A stretch of 64,000 bases of DNA, from the NCBI GenBank assembly GCA_035527715.1, contig DATKZY010000108.1:1-64000 (forward strand), in the 5' to 3' direction. The notes beneath the pieces are model-generated. The model worked only from the letters and a program-made list of their open reading frames with translations. It ran no database searches and had not been told where the DNA came from. Positions within the stretch are counted from its first letter, which is position 1, and each line of letters begins with the position of its first letter. Positions 62,401 through 64,000 of the stretch are shown here, in pieces. A program made the translations under genes and the position numbers. The stretch comes from DSUN01 sp035527715. GTDB taxonomy: Bacteria > Planctomycetota > PUPC01 > DSUN01.

Positions 62401-64000
62401 GTGGTCCTGGCCTCGCTGGTCATCGCCATCATCATGCGGCGGTTCGAGGTCGAGCTCAAAGTCCTCCAGGGCCTGACGACCACGGTCCACGCGGCGGATG
62501 TGTCGCGCTTCAGCACCGTGATGGCGGCCATGGCGATGGGCATCTCCACCATGCGCCGCCGCCCGCTCCGCACCGCGCTCACCGCCGTCACGATCATCAT
62601 GCTCACGTTCACGATTCTCTGCTTCGCCTCCTTCGGCACGCAGACCGGCATCGTCAAGCTCTTCGTCGGGCCCTCGCCTGGCTATTCGGGCGTGTTCCTC
62701 CACAAGGTGAGCTGGACCGAGCTCAGCCCCGACATCCTGGACGTCCTGGCTCCCCGGTGGGGCAGAATTGCGCCGCCCCGCTGCCGCTTCTGGATCTCGC
62801 CAAAGACACCCCAGAATCAAGGCCCCCTGATCACGCGGGACGACGGGAGCCGCCCCCTCGCCCTTCGGGGCGTCCTGGGCCTCGACGCGGCGGAGTTTCC
62901 GCAGCGGCCCGACCTGGCCCTGCTCTTCCGCGCCGATGCCGGCCACTGGTCGGACGTGGTGCTGATGACGCGGGCCGTGGCGGAGCGCCTCGGCGTCCAG
63001 CCGGGCGAGCACGTCCTCGTCGGCGGCCTCCGCCTGCGGGTCGGCACCCTCCTCGACCCCAGCGTCGTGTCCGCCGCGAAGGACATGGACGGCAACGGCC
63101 TGCTGCCCGTGGACTTCGTGGAGATGAAGACGGCGCTGAGCGAGACGGCGAGTGGAGAGGCCACGCTCACGGCCCAGGCCGAGCAGAACTGGGCGTACCT
63201 GCCCACCGACTCGGTCGTCGTCGTCTCCGCTGCGAGCGCGCGTCTCATGGGCGCCGCCCTCCACGCCGTGTCGTTCTACACGCCCGACCCCCGCTCCGCC
63301 ACGGAGCTGGCGGAGGCCATCGCCAAGACCTTTCCGCTGCCCGTGAGCGCCACGCGAAGCGAGGGCGTGTACCGCCACGTCCTGGGCACCCTGGTCGAGG
63401 CGAGCGGCGCCGGCGACCTGCTTTTCCCGATCCTGCTCGGCGGACTGGTGATCTTCGGCACCATGCTCGGCTCCGTGGCGGACCGCGAGAAGGAGATCTA
63501 CACGTTCAGTTCGCTGGGACTCGCCCCGCCCCACGTCGCCAGCCTGTTCTTCGCCGAGGCGATGGTCTATTCCGTCATCGGCGGAATGGCGGGCTACCTC
63601 CTCGCCCAGGGAACCGCCAAGGTGCTCTCGTGGCTGGCGTCGTACGGCCTCGTCCGCGTGCCCGAGATGAACTACTCGTCGGCCAACGCCATCGCCACGA
63701 TCCTCATCGTCATGGGCACGGTGCTCGTCTCCGCCATCTATCCCGCGATCAAGGCGTCCCGCAGCGCCAACCCGGGCATCCTCCGCACCTGGCGGCTCCC
63801 GCCACCGACGGGCGACGTGTTCGACCTCGTCTTCCCCTTCACCGTGTCGGAATACGACATCACCGGGGTCGTGAGCTTCCTCAAGGAGCACTTCGACAAC
63901 TTCGGCGACACGGGGCTGGGCAGGCTCATGGCCCGAAACGTCCGCCTCATCAGCGGCTCGGCCAAGGAGTTGGGGCTGGATGCGGAGCTGGCGCTCGCGC
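59473..64000 (+). CDS. giant FtsX-type permease fused to a degenerate M28 peptidase domain, partial
   Basis: At least 1509 residues; the window ends before its stop. Signal peptide MKACSAQLLALLLAASASAAA, then a PA-like insert and an M28 layout: VIVAAHLDTFGEVPRLSPGARGAANCAALLTLAEHL and RRHVVLAFLDNQARGHGG. Compared with M28 enzymes, the first His and Asp (H239, D241) are kept, but GADDN is GARGAAN and the EE pair is NQ, so the zinc site is incomplete. A coiled-coil stretch follows (AEKDRWNALLRVLSRGRDEREAHD). From about residue 910 come TM segments (RAVLVLLGLSVPFAFAAE; IIFLGFAVVVLASLVIAIIMRR; LLFPILLGGLVIFGTMLGSV) with FtsX features and a second periplasmic domain between. ATG at 59473 overlaps the ATPase stop. 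It should be a partner of the ATPase and the shorter permease. Confidence 0.85.

Overview
The window is GC-rich chromosomal DNA, densely coded, from a bacterium most likely of the Planctomycetota or a close PVC/Hydrogenedentota-type relative. No rRNA or other strong marker is present, so this is an inference from gene families: a twin-arginine Gfo/Idh/MocA oxidoreductase, two uroporphyrinogen-decarboxylase-like proteins, a DUF6785/OPT-like transporter, a two-domain BadF-type activase, an A2M/PBP1C pair, many small toxin-antitoxin pairs and many dispersed palindromic repeats. Several genes have strong sigma70-type promoters (TTGACN, 16-18 bp spacer, TATNNT).

Layout. 1-8 kb is housekeeping: a palindromic element, a GspF-like secretion protein, miaA, radA, a probable lipoprotein, and on the minus strand a phosphohexomutase fused to a universal stress domain plus asd. 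8-16 kb holds a giant alpha-2-macroglobulin gene overlapping pbpC, the usual periplasmic defence and repair pair. 16-26 kb holds YggS (with a palindromic repeat inserted in frame), a SpoIIE-type phosphatase homologue that has lost most catalytic acids and carries three zinc-knuckle-like repeats, a SagB-type nitroreductase, a GH42-like protein and a 1403-residue acyl-CoA dehydratase activase homologue.

26-46 kb is accessory: RelE-like, DUF5615/DUF433, DUF2283/nuclease-like, PIN-remnant and DUF3368/UPF0175 toxin-antitoxin-type pairs, a transposase fragment beside a copy of the activase 3' end, a tandem duplication that carries a broken HNH gene copy next to the intact one, and large palindromic elements. 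Embedded in it are metabolic or envelope genes: an isopropylmalate-type dehydrogenase with a 50-residue insertion, a TAT oxidoreductase, a DUF4832 glycosidase-like protein, and a UroD-like protein.

46-53 kb carries a metallophosphoesterase, an HD protein and a CHAD protein (both resembling the C-terminal part of Ppx/GppA, hinting at polyphosphate), a ROK kinase, an SMP-30 lactonase, HicAB and a second UroD-like protein. 53.8-64 kb is the most system-like stretch: an unknown protein, a PqqD-like protein, a multi-TM DUF6785-like transporter, an FtsX-type permease, its ATPase, and a very large protein joining a degenerate M28 peptidase domain to a second FtsX-type permease, running off the window. 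Four of these junctions overlap or abut, so most of the run is probably one operon for an uncharacterised envelope export or extraction machine.

The clearest unusual signals are (1) palindromic repeats inserted in frame in two unrelated genes, (2) the PqqD/transporter/ABC operon with a dead-looking peptidase domain, (3) the zinc-repeat pseudophosphatase, and (4) GGATGA-based inverted repeats that sit between convergent genes and supply their stop codons.
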